Below are positions 52,604 through 61,184 of a stretch of DNA of 64,000 nt, piece by piece; within the stretch, counting starts at the first letter, position 1, and each line of letters opens with the position of its first letter. This DNA comes from JANJUB01 sp964586225 (GTDB taxonomy: Bacteria; Armatimonadota; Fimbriimonadia; Fimbriimonadales; Fimbriimonadaceae), in assembly GCA_964586225.1 (NCBI GenBank), contig CAZPHD010000001.1:248001-312000 (forward strand), written 5' to 3'. Below the pieces are notes generated by a model. That model saw only the letters and a list, made by a program, of their open reading frames with translations. It did no database searches and was not told the origin of the DNA. The position numbers and the translations under genes are program-made.

Positions 52604-53773
52604 ATGTCGAATTCAGAACCCAACTTCGAAATGCCCGGAGATGCCGAGGCGCCCAAAGCGGGCGCGCCGCGCTCGCTGGAGGACTTGCACATTGACGAAC
52701 TCCTCCACATCGTCGTGGACCGAAACGCCTCGGACTTGCACCTATGCAACGCGTCGGAGCCGATCATTCGCGAAGATGGTGCCCTGAAGCGCCTGAACTT
52801 TGAAAAGTTCTCGCCGAACATAATCCAGCGCATGCTCTACGATATTCTCGCCGACGAGAATATCAACAAGTTCGAAACGACGCTTGAGCTCGACTTCTCG
52901 TATCAGCTGCCGCGGCGTGCTCGTTTCCGTGTGAACTACTACCGCGATCGCGGTGCCCTCGCGGCTGCTTTCCGTTTGATTCCGCAGAGGATTCCCACGG
53001 TGCGAGAGTTGAACCTCCCGCCGATGCTGGAGACGCTGACCGATAAGCCCCGCGGGTTGATCCTCGTGACGGGGCCCACGGGTTCAGGTAAGTCGACCTC
53101 GCTCGCGGCGATGATTAACCATATCAACGTCAACCGCGCGCTTCACATCATCACCATCGAAGACCCGATCGAATACCTGCACAGCCATAAGCTGAGCGTC
53201 ATCAATCAGCGCGAGCTCGGTGGTGACACAAGGAGCTTTGCGAACGCCCTGCGCTCTTCGCTTCGTGAAGACCCAGACGTCCTGCTCGTCGGTGAAATGC
53301 GCGACATCGAGACGATTCAGTTGGCGATTACAGCCGCAGAAACGGGCCACTTGGTCTTTGCCACGTTGCACACGAACAACTGCGCCGAATCGATTGACCG
53401 TATGATTGACGTCTTCCCTCCGGGGCAACAAGAGCAAATTCGTGTTCAGTTGGCGAACAATATCCAAGCAGTCATCGCCCAACAGTTGTTGCCGCGGGCA
53501 AACACGCCAGGCCGTGTACCTGCAATTGAGGTTATGGTGGCCACGCCGGCTATCCGTAACCTGATTCGCGAAAACAAGACGCACCAGATTCCGTCCATGA
53601 TTCAAACGAGCGCTGCTCATGGCATGGTTGCGATGGACCAGAGCCTTCGCGATCTCTACCTCAAGGGTTTTGTGACCCTAGAGGAAGCCATGCTTCGCGC
53701 CCAGAACGTGGACGAACTGAAGAAGATGATCAACACGCCTCAAACGGGAGGCGGAGCACCGCCCCGGCGGTAA
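52604..53773 (+). CDS. pilT: Type IV pilus retraction ATPase PilT
   Basis: A 389-residue hexameric ATPase that depolymerises the pilus. Short acidic N-terminus, then DASDLH-type opening (DRNASDLHLCNAS), Walker A GPTGSGKSTSLAAMI near 158, DPDVLLVGEMRDIETIQLAI near 222, and the PilT-specific AIRNLIRENKTHQIP near 323, which is required for retraction in known PilTs. It separates it from PilU/PilB. 69 bases after pilB. Confidence 0.95.
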   Translation: MSNSEPNFEMPGDAEAPKAGAPRSLEDLHIDELLHIVVDRNASDLHLCNASEPIIREDGALKRLNFEKFSPNIIQRMLYDILADENINKFETTLELDFSYQLPRRARFRVNYYRDRGALAAAFRLIPQRIPTVRELNLPPMLETLTDKPRGLILVTGPTGSGKSTSLAAMINHINVNRALHIITIEDPIEYLHSHKLSVINQRELGGDTRSFANALRSSLREDPDVLLVGEMRDIETIQLAITAAETGHLVFATLHTNNCAESIDRMIDVFPPGQQEQIRVQLANNIQAVIAQQLLPRANTPGRVPAIEVMVATPAIRNLIRENKTHQIPSMIQTSAAHGMVAMDQSLRDLYLKGFVTLEEAMLRAQNVDELKKMINTPQTGGGAPPRR

Positions 53774-53796
53774 TGGCCTCGTAAGGAGACGGAACC

Positions 53797-54975
53797 ATGC
53801 CTGTCTTTAACTACACATTCCGAGATGCAAGCGGAGGAACCCAAAAGGGAACCGCCGAAGCCGAAAGCGAAGAGATTCTAAGGAAGCGCTTCGAAGAGCA
53901 AGGCTTTACGATCACCGAAGTTACGATGATCAAGGCCAAAGGCGCAAAACCCAAGCGTTACGGCAAAGTCAAACTTTCTAACCTTTCGGTGTTCTGCCGC
54001 CAGTTCTCGACCATGGTCGATGCCGGTGTGTCGCTCGTGCGCTGTCTGGACGTTTTGGCCCAGCAGACCCAAGATCCGAAGCTCAAGAAGATTCTAATCG
54101 ACGTGGGCGAGCGGGTTGAAGGTGGTGAAAGCCTTTCGCGCGCCATGCAACGGCATCCGCGCTCGTTCAACAACCTGTTCATCGGCTTGATCCGCGCCGG
54201 TGAAGTCGGCGGCGTGTTGGAAGNNNNNNNNNNCAAGGCGGCCATGACCTATCCGGTCTTGGTTTTCGTGCTCGCCGTCTGTATCACGTTCTTCCTGGTC
54301 TACTGGTTCGTTCCTCAATGGGCGGTCATTTTGACGGACCTGGGTCTCAAAGCGGAAGACATCCCCGCTCCGACTCAGTTCCTGATCTCCCTCGCCGATA
54401 ACTTGAAGAACAACTGGTGGATCATGTTGCTGTCGCTCATCGCGATCATCATCGCGTACCGGCTCTTCGTGAGCACACGCTTTGGGCGTCGGGTCGCGGA
54501 TCGCGTGAAACTGAAGGTGCCCGTCTTTGGCAAACTTCATCATAAGATCTGCTTGGCGCGGTTCAGCCGAACCATGGGCACGCTGCTCACCTCGGGTGTT
54601 CCGATTCTCCAGGCGATGGAAACGGTTGCGGGCACGGTCGGCAATACGATCATGTCCGACGCCGTGATGGAAGCCCGCGCTCGAATCCGAGAAGGTGACC
54701 GCATCGGTGAACCTCTCGAAGCGTCGCGGCTGTTCCCGCCGATGGTCGTTCACATGATCGGTGTCGGAGAGGAATCGGGTTCGCTCGACTTCATGCTCCA
54801 AAAGATCGCGGACTTCTACGAAGCCGAAGTGGAATCCACCCTGGCCTCGCTCACGGCGGCGCTTGAGCCGATCATGATCGTCGGTCTGGGCTTTGTGGTT
54901 GGCTACATCGTTATCGCGATGTTCTTGCCGCTGGTCAGCGTTATCGAAAAACTGTCGTCCGGCGCCGGCGACTAA
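53797..54975 (+). CDS. pilC: Type IV pilus platform protein PilC (internal gap)
   Basis: An inner-membrane platform protein of the GspF type with two repeated GspF domains. The N-terminal FNYTFRDASGGTQKGTAEAE, first domain FCRQFSTMVDAGVSLVRCLDVLA and second domain FSRTMGTLLTSGVPILQAME with GEESGSLDFML are all intact. At 54225-54234 ten Ns join GEVGGVLE to KAAMTYPVL; in other PilC proteins about 25 residues stand there. The frame reads through by chance, and about 70 bases are probably missing. Three membrane helices. 24 bases after pilT. Confidence 0.92.
   Translation: MPVFNYTFRDASGGTQKGTAEAESEEILRKRFEEQGFTITEVTMIKAKGAKPKRYGKVKLSNLSVFCRQFSTMVDAGVSLVRCLDVLAQQTQDPKLKKILIDVGERVEGGESLSRAMQRHPRSFNNLFIGLIRAGEVGGVLEXXXXKAAMTYPVLVFVLAVCITFFLVYWFVPQWAVILTDLGLKAEDIPAPTQFLISLADNLKNNWWIMLLSLIAIIIAYRLFVSTRFGRRVADRVKLKVPVFGKLHHKICLARFSRTMGTLLTSGVPILQAMETVAGTVGNTIMSDAVMEARARIREGDRIGEPLEASRLFPPMVVHMIGVGEESGSLDFMLQKIADFYEAEVESTLASLTAALEPIMIVGLGFVVGYIVIAMFLPLVSVIEKLSSGAGD
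54225..54234. other. Run of 10 Ns inside pilC; sequence is missing
   Basis: The flanks GGAAG and CAAGG are not duplicates, and the conserved segment between GEVGGVLE and KAAMTYP is absent, so the gap is real and larger than 10 bases. Confidence 0.8.
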
Positions 54976-54989
54976 CGTCGGACTCGAAA

Positions 54990-55022
54990 GGGAAGCCTGC
55001 CCCACCTTGCGGCAGGCTTCCC
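54990..55022 (+). terminator. 12-bp hairpin between pilC and pilD, possible partial terminator
   Basis: GGGAAGCCTGCC (54990-55001) pairs perfectly with 55011-55022 over a 9-base loop. The tail GTCTGTTT is only weakly T-rich, so read-through into pilD is expected. Confidence 0.5.
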
Positions 55023-55087
55023 GTCTGTTTGAATCGGCAAGGTGGAATGGGGGTCGAAGGAACGGATGGTAGGCAGGAGGCTGAAGC

Positions 55088-56188
55088 GTGTTCCCTGAGT
55101 GGACTTGGCTGGTTGGGCTCATGCTCGGGGCCACCATCGGCAGCTTTCTCAATGTTGTGATCTACCGCATGCCCCGCGGCATTTCACTTTCCAACCCTCG
55201 TCACAGCATTTGTCCAAAATGCAACCATCAACTCCACATGGCGGACTTGGTGCCGCTGTTCAGTTGGCTGATGTTGGGTGGTAAGTGCCGCTACTGCCAA
55301 GTCAAGGTTCCCGCCCGTTACTTTGCGGTCGAGTTGTTCACGGGCATCGTGTGGGCGGCCATTTGGTATCAGTTCTTCATCGTCAGTGGAGCCGATTGGG
55401 GCCAGGGCATCGCCTACATGCTGGCTTCGGCCGCGCTCGTAGCGATCATCTGGATTGACTGGGAGTTGTATCTCATCCCCGACCAGATCAATGCGTTCCT
55501 GGCGTTCGTTGGCATTGCATTCAACATCTACCTCTATGCCATTGATAGCCCGGTCAAGGAGACATGGGGGATCCCCAGCGCACTGGCGGGCTGGATCACG
55601 GGCGTCGCTGTCATTTGGGGCATCGCGCTGCTCGGTTTGGTTGCCTTCCGGAAGGATGCGATGGGCCACGGCGATATCAAAATGGCGAGGGGCATTGGCG
55701 CGGTCCTGTTTCCCGCTGTCGCCGTGATCTCGTTTGGGCTCGCCGTTGCGCTTGGGGCGGTGCTCGGCATTCTGCAGATTCTCTGGCTGCGATCGAAACC
55801 CGAGCCGGCGGTTGAGGCGACGGTTGAAGAAGAAGAGGACTACCAGCCCGAGAGCATCGGCTCGCTGTTCAAATGCGGATTGGGCTACCTCCTCGGCATC
55901 GATATCTGGGGTCTCTTTTATGTCCCGCTCTATGAGCGGTGGTTCGGCGAGAACCCGTATGCTGTGCCCGAAGATCTCGAGACCTTCGAGGCAGGCAACA
56001 CCATGATTCCGTTCGGGCCTTACCTTGCGCTCGGGGCAATTGTGGCAACAATGTTCTCCCAGCAACTTGTGCAGGGAGTCGAGAATTATCTAAACTCTGC
56101 AACAGGTGCACGAGTGGAGATAAAGCGTTTGGAACACTTTGGCACGGGGACCGGTCTAGTCAAGTGGGGTCAACGTCATGTGGGGTGA
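55088..56188 (+). CDS. pilD: Prepilin peptidase/N-methyltransferase PilD
   Basis: A 366-residue multi-spanning enzyme that cuts prepilin leaders and methylates the new N-terminus. N-terminal domain with the four-Cys zinc site CPKCNHQL and CRYCQVK near 40-80, first catalytic Asp in IDWELYLIPDQ near 122, and the second in MGHGDIKMARG near 197. An unusual acidic insert (EATVEEEEDYQPES) near 245 and a C-terminal extension of about 110 residues with a further helix follow. The start is GTG 55088 with AGGAGG 7 bases before it. It overlaps nothing; the next gene begins 16 bases after its stop. Confidence 0.94.
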   Translation: MFPEWTWLVGLMLGATIGSFLNVVIYRMPRGISLSNPRHSICPKCNHQLHMADLVPLFSWLMLGGKCRYCQVKVPARYFAVELFTGIVWAAIWYQFFIVSGADWGQGIAYMLASAALVAIIWIDWELYLIPDQINAFLAFVGIAFNIYLYAIDSPVKETWGIPSALAGWITGVAVIWGIALLGLVAFRKDAMGHGDIKMARGIGAVLFPAVAVISFGLAVALGAVLGILQILWLRSKPEPAVEATVEEEEDYQPESIGSLFKCGLGYLLGIDIWGLFYVPLYERWFGENPYAVPEDLETFEAGNTMIPFGPYLALGAIVATMFSQQLVQGVENYLNSATGARVEIKRLEHFGTGTGLVKWGQRHVG

Positions 56189-56204
56189 CATGGGAGTTGT
56201 GCGT

Positions 56205-57071
56205 ATGAAAAAGTCTGGATTCACGCTCATTGAGTTGTTGGTTGTGATCGCGATCATCGCGATCCTTGCGGCGATCGCTTTTCCGGTGATCGCTCGGGCG
56301 AAAGATTCTGCCTTCCGAAACTCGGATATTCAGAATATGAACACGCTCCGAGCGGCGGTTCAACTCTATCGTGTGGACCAGGGCGGCTATCCGCCCGCAC
56401 TGCTGGGCTATGTCACGCTCTATTCATCCGGCCCGAACATTGGGCAGGTGATTCCGGCCGACCAGCTCAAGACGTTCCTGTATCCGAAGCGGGTCGACGC
56501 CATCACGACCTTTAAACCCGCGTACAACAAGGAACCCTATGCGGCGAACAGCCTGGCCGTTTGGCCTGATTTTGATCCGCGCCCAGCCAACTCGGCCCCG
56601 ATTCTCGACAACGATGGCGATGGGGCGATCACAAACGCCGATGACGATGCTTGCGCTCGCCAGGCGTTTGGACCCGCGGATACAGTGACCCGCCGCGATC
56701 CGGTGACGAACACGATCGTCAATGCTCAGTTCTACACAGTGAGCGGCTACGACGTTGGCCGCGTTCGCACGCCGTCGGGACAACGCACTGAATTGCATTA
56801 CGCACTGTTCTGGACCCAGTGGGGTCTCGCCAGCAATCCGGCTTGTACACCAAGTGGCTCGCCGGGCAGCGCCCTCGATGATCCGCGCCAGCTTGGCTAC
56901 GTTGATCCCCCGGACAATACGGTGGTGACGTGGAACTCCTACTTCCGCGAGTATCAACCCGATGGCACGGCTCGACGCCTTACGCGCGACCTGGTCCTCT
57001 TCTTGGGTGGCAGCGCGAAGCCGTTTGATTCACGGACGCTCTCGGAGCGGTCCTGGCGCATCCTGCCCTAA
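56205..57071 (+). CDS. Type IV pilin-like protein, GspG/PilA type
   Basis: A 288-residue prepilin. The leader MKKSG is followed by FTLIELLVVIAIIAILAAIAFP, a textbook class III signal with Gly before Phe and Glu at mature position 5. The rest has a helical stem (DIQNMNTLRAAVQLYR) and a long variable domain with a calcium-like loop (DNDGDGAITNADDDACA). It starts at the ATG 56205, with GGGAG 8 bases before it. It is longer than ordinary major pilins (about 150 residues) and may be the main or a minor subunit. Confidence 0.88.
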   Translation: MKKSGFTLIELLVVIAIIAILAAIAFPVIARAKDSAFRNSDIQNMNTLRAAVQLYRVDQGGYPPALLGYVTLYSSGPNIGQVIPADQLKTFLYPKRVDAITTFKPAYNKEPYAANSLAVWPDFDPRPANSAPILDNDGDGAITNADDDACARQAFGPADTVTRRDPVTNTIVNAQFYTVSGYDVGRVRTPSGQRTELHYALFWTQWGLASNPACTPSGSPGSALDDPRQLGYVDPPDNTVVTWNSYFREYQPDGTARRLTRDLVLFLGGSAKPFDSRTLSERSWRILP

Positions 57072-57118
57072 GTGGCATCCGGCGAACGGCCCGAGGGCCG
57101 ACGAGAGGAACAGCAGAA

Positions 57119-59029
57119 ATGGAACTTCGGATGATTCGCGGAAGCCGACGCACCGGCACCTCAATTGTGGAATTGCTGGTGGTGATCGTGATCTTCTTGG
57201 TGGGCATTCTGGCCGTGATCCAGATCTTCCCCAGAGGATTTCAGATCATTGCCAACACCCGCAATACGACGGTGATGGTGAACTTGGCGCGAGCTGAGAT
57301 GGACCGGGTCAGTGGTCGAACCGATCAACTGCCCGAACAAATCCTGCCGGTCGACTACCTCTGGAGTGGCGTGGACGTGGTCATCTCGCCCAATCCCAAT
57401 CGGGACCCCAATGATCTTGGCCCCTATACGAACCGAATTGATGCCGACGGCAACGTTCTTGATCTCGTGGGCAACATCCTTGGCCGTTGGTCCTACTTGA
57501 GCGGTGCCAACAACTTCCGCCGAGTCATAGGCGAAGGTGGACCAGTTCCCGCCCCGCGCCGAGTCGGTACGCTCGTGGGTGGCCTTGCCGTCTTGCAGTT
57601 TGCCCCCATCGTCTTCAATCCCAGCTACCAGAGCCTGTTCCAGGTTTACGGCAACGACCTGACCAAGCGGTGGGGCGATCCTCCTCCCTTCGTTCGTCGC
57701 GACTATGAATACTTTGTGGTTGACCACGAAGACGCAACCGCTGAGATTTGGATTGCCGCGAATCCGGCTAAGGCTCGAAACTATCGCCTCGCCATGACCG
57801 CGTGGATTAGCACCGGAGGAAATACGCAACGTAGAGAAGTCTTGACCACCATCTCCGTACCAGCAGGCGCAGGTTATGTCAACTTCCCGCTCGCGAACTA
57901 TGCAGGCCTTCAGGGAGGCGAAACGTTTGCGGGGTCGGAGTGGGATTCCCTGCGACTGGCCCGCCGATTCGATCAAGTGGTCGCCTTCACGCCCGATCCC
58001 TACGAGTATCAGTTGCTCGATGAGACGCTTGGCCTCATTCTCTTCAATCCCACGGGCTACAACGCGACCGAGCCGCGCAACAACAACCGAGTGCCGCTCG
58101 TTGCCAAGGTTGACTACGATGTCTACGACTGGCGGATCATCCGCGATGAGTTCCGAATCTCCGACATCTACCCGGCCGAGCAACGACTGAAGCTCAGCAA
58201 TCTGCAGACGCGAAATCGCCTAGGCCCGGACAACAAACCTTGGCCCGGCCTCAACGTGTTTGTCAGCGACGAAGTGGCGGGTACCGAGAACCGAGACTTC
58301 ATTGTTCTCGACATGGAAACCGGTGGCATCGTCAGCAAGGCGAGTCTGCGGGTGGATTACTCGAACGGACTCGTCAACTTCATCGACGCCGACAACAACC
58401 CCGCGAATGGTGTTCAGATCGGCGTGGTGTTGCCAGGAGATACATTGCCGAGCCCGGTGACCGCGAACGGTCGCGCCGTGCGGTGCCTCTACTCCGCGGT
58501 CGGCGAGTGGGCTGTCCAGGTCACCAAGGCGGCGGCAAGCTATCGAACGGTCCTAGGCACGCCCGGGGTAGCTGAATGCTACACGGGTGGATCGCGACAG
58601 TTCTACGTTGGTGCGCCGCTCGCTCCTGGCGAGTCGCTGACGCGCATCTACTTCCCGCCCATGGATGCGGGAAAGAAGGTCACGATCGGGAAGATCTACT
58701 ACGATGTGGCCGGAGGCGGTGAGCCGCGGCAGTTGCTCAACCAAGATTTCGTGATCACGAACAGCCCCGCCGACCCGGCGACGGGATTGCCCTACATCGA
58801 TATTCGAACACAAGCGCCCGATGCGGTGTCCATTAACTACGCCCGCTACGGATACGGAGTGCGGGGCGTGCGGGGAGCTTCGGTGGCCGTTCGAGTGCTT
58901 TGGAATCCGACCAGCTTCACGCTAACAAACGACGAGGCCGTCACGCTTGAGAACTTCGAGCGATGGGGCCGAAACTGGCGACGAATGGAAACCGAAACAT
59001 TCCTGACCAAGGAGGATGCACAACAGTGA
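57119..59029 (+). CDS. Large pseudopilin, GspI/PilV type
   Basis: A 636-residue protein with a prepilin leader MELRMIRGSRRTG and then TSIVELLVVIVIFLVGILAV and IQIFPRGF, which resembles the PilV/GspI group (EVLVA-type with the Pro-Arg-Gly turn). Glu at mature position 5 is present. A helical stem (MVNLARAEMDRVSG) precedes about 560 residues of mostly beta-rich passenger with no family I know. Normal GspI/PilV proteins are about 120-200 residues. The Shine-Dalgarno GAGGAA is 10 bases upstream. Its TGA overlaps the GTG of the next gene. Confidence 0.82.
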   Translation: MELRMIRGSRRTGTSIVELLVVIVIFLVGILAVIQIFPRGFQIIANTRNTTVMVNLARAEMDRVSGRTDQLPEQILPVDYLWSGVDVVISPNPNRDPNDLGPYTNRIDADGNVLDLVGNILGRWSYLSGANNFRRVIGEGGPVPAPRRVGTLVGGLAVLQFAPIVFNPSYQSLFQVYGNDLTKRWGDPPPFVRRDYEYFVVDHEDATAEIWIAANPAKARNYRLAMTAWISTGGNTQRREVLTTISVPAGAGYVNFPLANYAGLQGGETFAGSEWDSLRLARRFDQVVAFTPDPYEYQLLDETLGLILFNPTGYNATEPRNNNRVPLVAKVDYDVYDWRIIRDEFRISDIYPAEQRLKLSNLQTRNRLGPDNKPWPGLNVFVSDEVAGTENRDFIVLDMETGGIVSKASLRVDYSNGLVNFIDADNNPANGVQIGVVLPGDTLPSPVTANGRAVRCLYSAVGEWAVQVTKAAASYRTVLGTPGVAECYTGGSRQFYVGAPLAPGESLTRIYFPPMDAGKKVTIGKIYYDVAGGGEPRQLLNQDFVITNSPADPATGLPYIDIRTQAPDAVSINYARYGYGVRGVRGASVAVRVLWNPTSFTLTNDEAVTLENFERWGRNWRRMETETFLTKEDAQQ

Positions 59030-61182
59030 GCCGAACTATCCGACGAGCCTTTACGCTGGTCGAGCTCTTAACCGTGCTCGCGATCACCGGCATCATCCTC
59101 ACGATCATCATCATCCCGATGATCCAGGCGTTTAGCTTCACCCGCGCTGCCGAAGGGTTCGCGACGGCCCAAGAGACCGGTCGCCGACTCATCGAGCAGA
59201 TCACTCGAGAAATCGAGAACAGCGCCGCCGTACGCGACAACGATGGCGATCGGGGATCGCTGGCCGTTGTCGTCCCCGGCTGGGACGGCACCGACGTTAC
59301 CGTGCTCGCGCCCTACGCAAAGCTGCATGTCTTGATTCCGGCCAAGGGCGATCCGAGCAATCGTCGCAATGGAGCCTACGTCGACCCTGACACCGGAGTT
59401 GCCGACCCGACCGCGCGGGCACCGCTCGGACAGGTCAATCTGCCCGTGTCCCCCGGCTTGACGATCAAGTGCTACTACATCGCCCTGAAGAACCCCCTCA
59501 ATGCCGCGGGAACGGGTCCGGGTCGCTACTTCAATCCCCACGTCGACTTCGTCCGGGCGGGCAACAACCGCTGGCAGACGATCGGTGAGGGCGAAGACAA
59601 TCTGTACGTGCTTCGCGTCGCGGAGGTAGCTCCGATCCGGTTCGTTGGTGGCACGTTCCAAGTGAACACCGAGTTTTTTGCCGATGACGACGGCGACGGT
59701 CGCCCCGACCTCGATGATCCGTACTTCATGGCGCTTGATGCGCCCGGCGGCCCCGTGCTCACCCCCGCGCAGCGAACGGCAAAGATCGCACGGATGCAGA
59801 ACTGGATTCGAAAGTCGACGATCATCACCGAGTTTCGGCGGTTCGACATGATTCAGCCGCTGATCAACAAGCGTACGCGCGAACTGCTCGTGAACGGCAA
59901 CGTGCCGCGGCTCAATACGCTCGTTCAGTTCCGACCGACGACGGTCTCCAGTGAGCCGGCGACGGGTGCCGTGGCCCTGGCCCTCGGCAACGAGTCGGAT
60001 AGCGCGGCCAGTCTCTCGCCCGACGTCTTTCGCACGAAGAATGGTGCCTGGAGCAGCGCTGTCGTTCGCTTCTATCCGTCCGGCTATAACCCCGGCGATC
60101 CGAACAACAACGACTACTTGATCGGGCGATTCGATGCTCGGGCGGGCGGTCGAGGCTATCGTGTCTATCACTACGATCCCGACAATGACACGGACAACGA
60201 CGATCGCAACGGCGATACCAATGACCTTGAGTTGTTCGATGTCGGGGCTTATCTGGATTGGGCATCGGCGGGTTCGATCTATCCGCTGACGCGGGGCATG
60301 GCCTCTGCGAATGCCAACTCGGGCTGGGCGGCGAACCCGTTGCTCCGCAACCGATTCGCACCTTTCATCCCGGACTTGGCTAGTGGTCGCGTGTTCACGT
60401 CGTTCAGCATCGAGGATTGGGGCATTGACGATCCGACCGGTACGCTGCCGCCGCGTGCGGACCGCAACTTGCCGAGCAAGGGAACCGGACTCGAAACGAC
60501 GCCGACCGTCGACCCCGCGCCGCCCGGCAACTTCTTTGATCTGATCTACCAGGACGACATGAACCGGCAGTTCAACAAGGTTTGGGCGGATAACCCAGCT
60601 CTGCGCGTGCCCGGTGGCGTCCACCGATTCATCGATCTGCGAGTCACTCCGCAAGCGGACGGCACGAACAGCCCGCTCCATCCGGACCCGGCGATCGGCT
60701 TCCCGCAGGCTCGAATCGTGCCTGGCAGTGAAATCGTGATCGGCCCGGATCAGAACCCCGGACCGAACTACGGCCAACCCGTCCGCTACATCCGTGTCAC
60801 CCGCAACCCGGGGAAGAACCAGTACACGATGAACTACACGGACATCCGCGAGCCGGATTGGGCCTTGCTGGGCTACCCCGCCCCGCCGCTGGCCTACACC
60901 CCAACCGATTTCGTTTCGGCCGTGCTGCAACCGCGCTATAAAGCAGGCTACATGCAGTTTAACTCCGACCCGAATCTACCTCTGCCCGGTAACGCCCGGA
61001 TGATCGTGAGCTACAAAGTGCAGTTCACGCGACCAGGCGACACCGTGGCCGTTGACTACGACACGCGACAGCTGATGACCATCCTGCTGACGATTCGCAA
61101 CTATCCGCAGTCGACCGCGTATCCGGTCCCGCAGAGCCTCACACTCCAGGGCACCGCACCGGTCCGCAACTTCATCCGATAG
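59026..61182 (+). CDS. Large pseudopilin, GspJ/PilW type
   Basis: A 718-residue protein. The start is GTG at 59026 with GGAGG 10 bases upstream and a 4-base overlap with the previous stop (GTGA). The leader SRTIRRA is followed by FTLVELLTVLAITGIILTII, with Ala instead of Gly at the cleavage position, and a helical stem (TGRRLIEQITREIENSAA) typical of PilW/GspJ. About 640 further residues form Asp/Asn-rich, beta-rich passenger with many DDDGDGRPD and DPDND-like turns that may bind calcium. Normal members are about 200-350 residues. Confidence 0.82.
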   Translation: MSRTIRRAFTLVELLTVLAITGIILTIIIIPMIQAFSFTRAAEGFATAQETGRRLIEQITREIENSAAVRDNDGDRGSLAVVVPGWDGTDVTVLAPYAKLHVLIPAKGDPSNRRNGAYVDPDTGVADPTARAPLGQVNLPVSPGLTIKCYYIALKNPLNAAGTGPGRYFNPHVDFVRAGNNRWQTIGEGEDNLYVLRVAEVAPIRFVGGTFQVNTEFFADDDGDGRPDLDDPYFMALDAPGGPVLTPAQRTAKIARMQNWIRKSTIITEFRRFDMIQPLINKRTRELLVNGNVPRLNTLVQFRPTTVSSEPATGAVALALGNESDSAASLSPDVFRTKNGAWSSAVVRFYPSGYNPGDPNNNDYLIGRFDARAGGRGYRVYHYDPDNDTDNDDRNGDTNDLELFDVGAYLDWASAGSIYPLTRGMASANANSGWAANPLLRNRFAPFIPDLASGRVFTSFSIEDWGIDDPTGTLPPRADRNLPSKGTGLETTPTVDPAPPGNFFDLIYQDDMNRQFNKVWADNPALRVPGGVHRFIDLRVTPQADGTNSPLHPDPAIGFPQARIVPGSEIVIGPDQNPGPNYGQPVRYIRVTRNPGKNQYTMNYTDIREPDWALLGYPAPPLAYTPTDFVSAVLQPRYKAGYMQFNSDPNLPLPGNARMIVSYKVQFTRPGDTVAVDYDTRQLMTILLTIRNYPQSTAYPVPQSLTLQGTAPVRNFIR

Positions 61183-61184
61183 CC

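Noticed and set aside
56130..56155. Second sigma54-like TGGCACG before the pilin gene
   Set aside because: The -12 half is missing (GGACCGGT follows), and it lies inside the pilD coding region.
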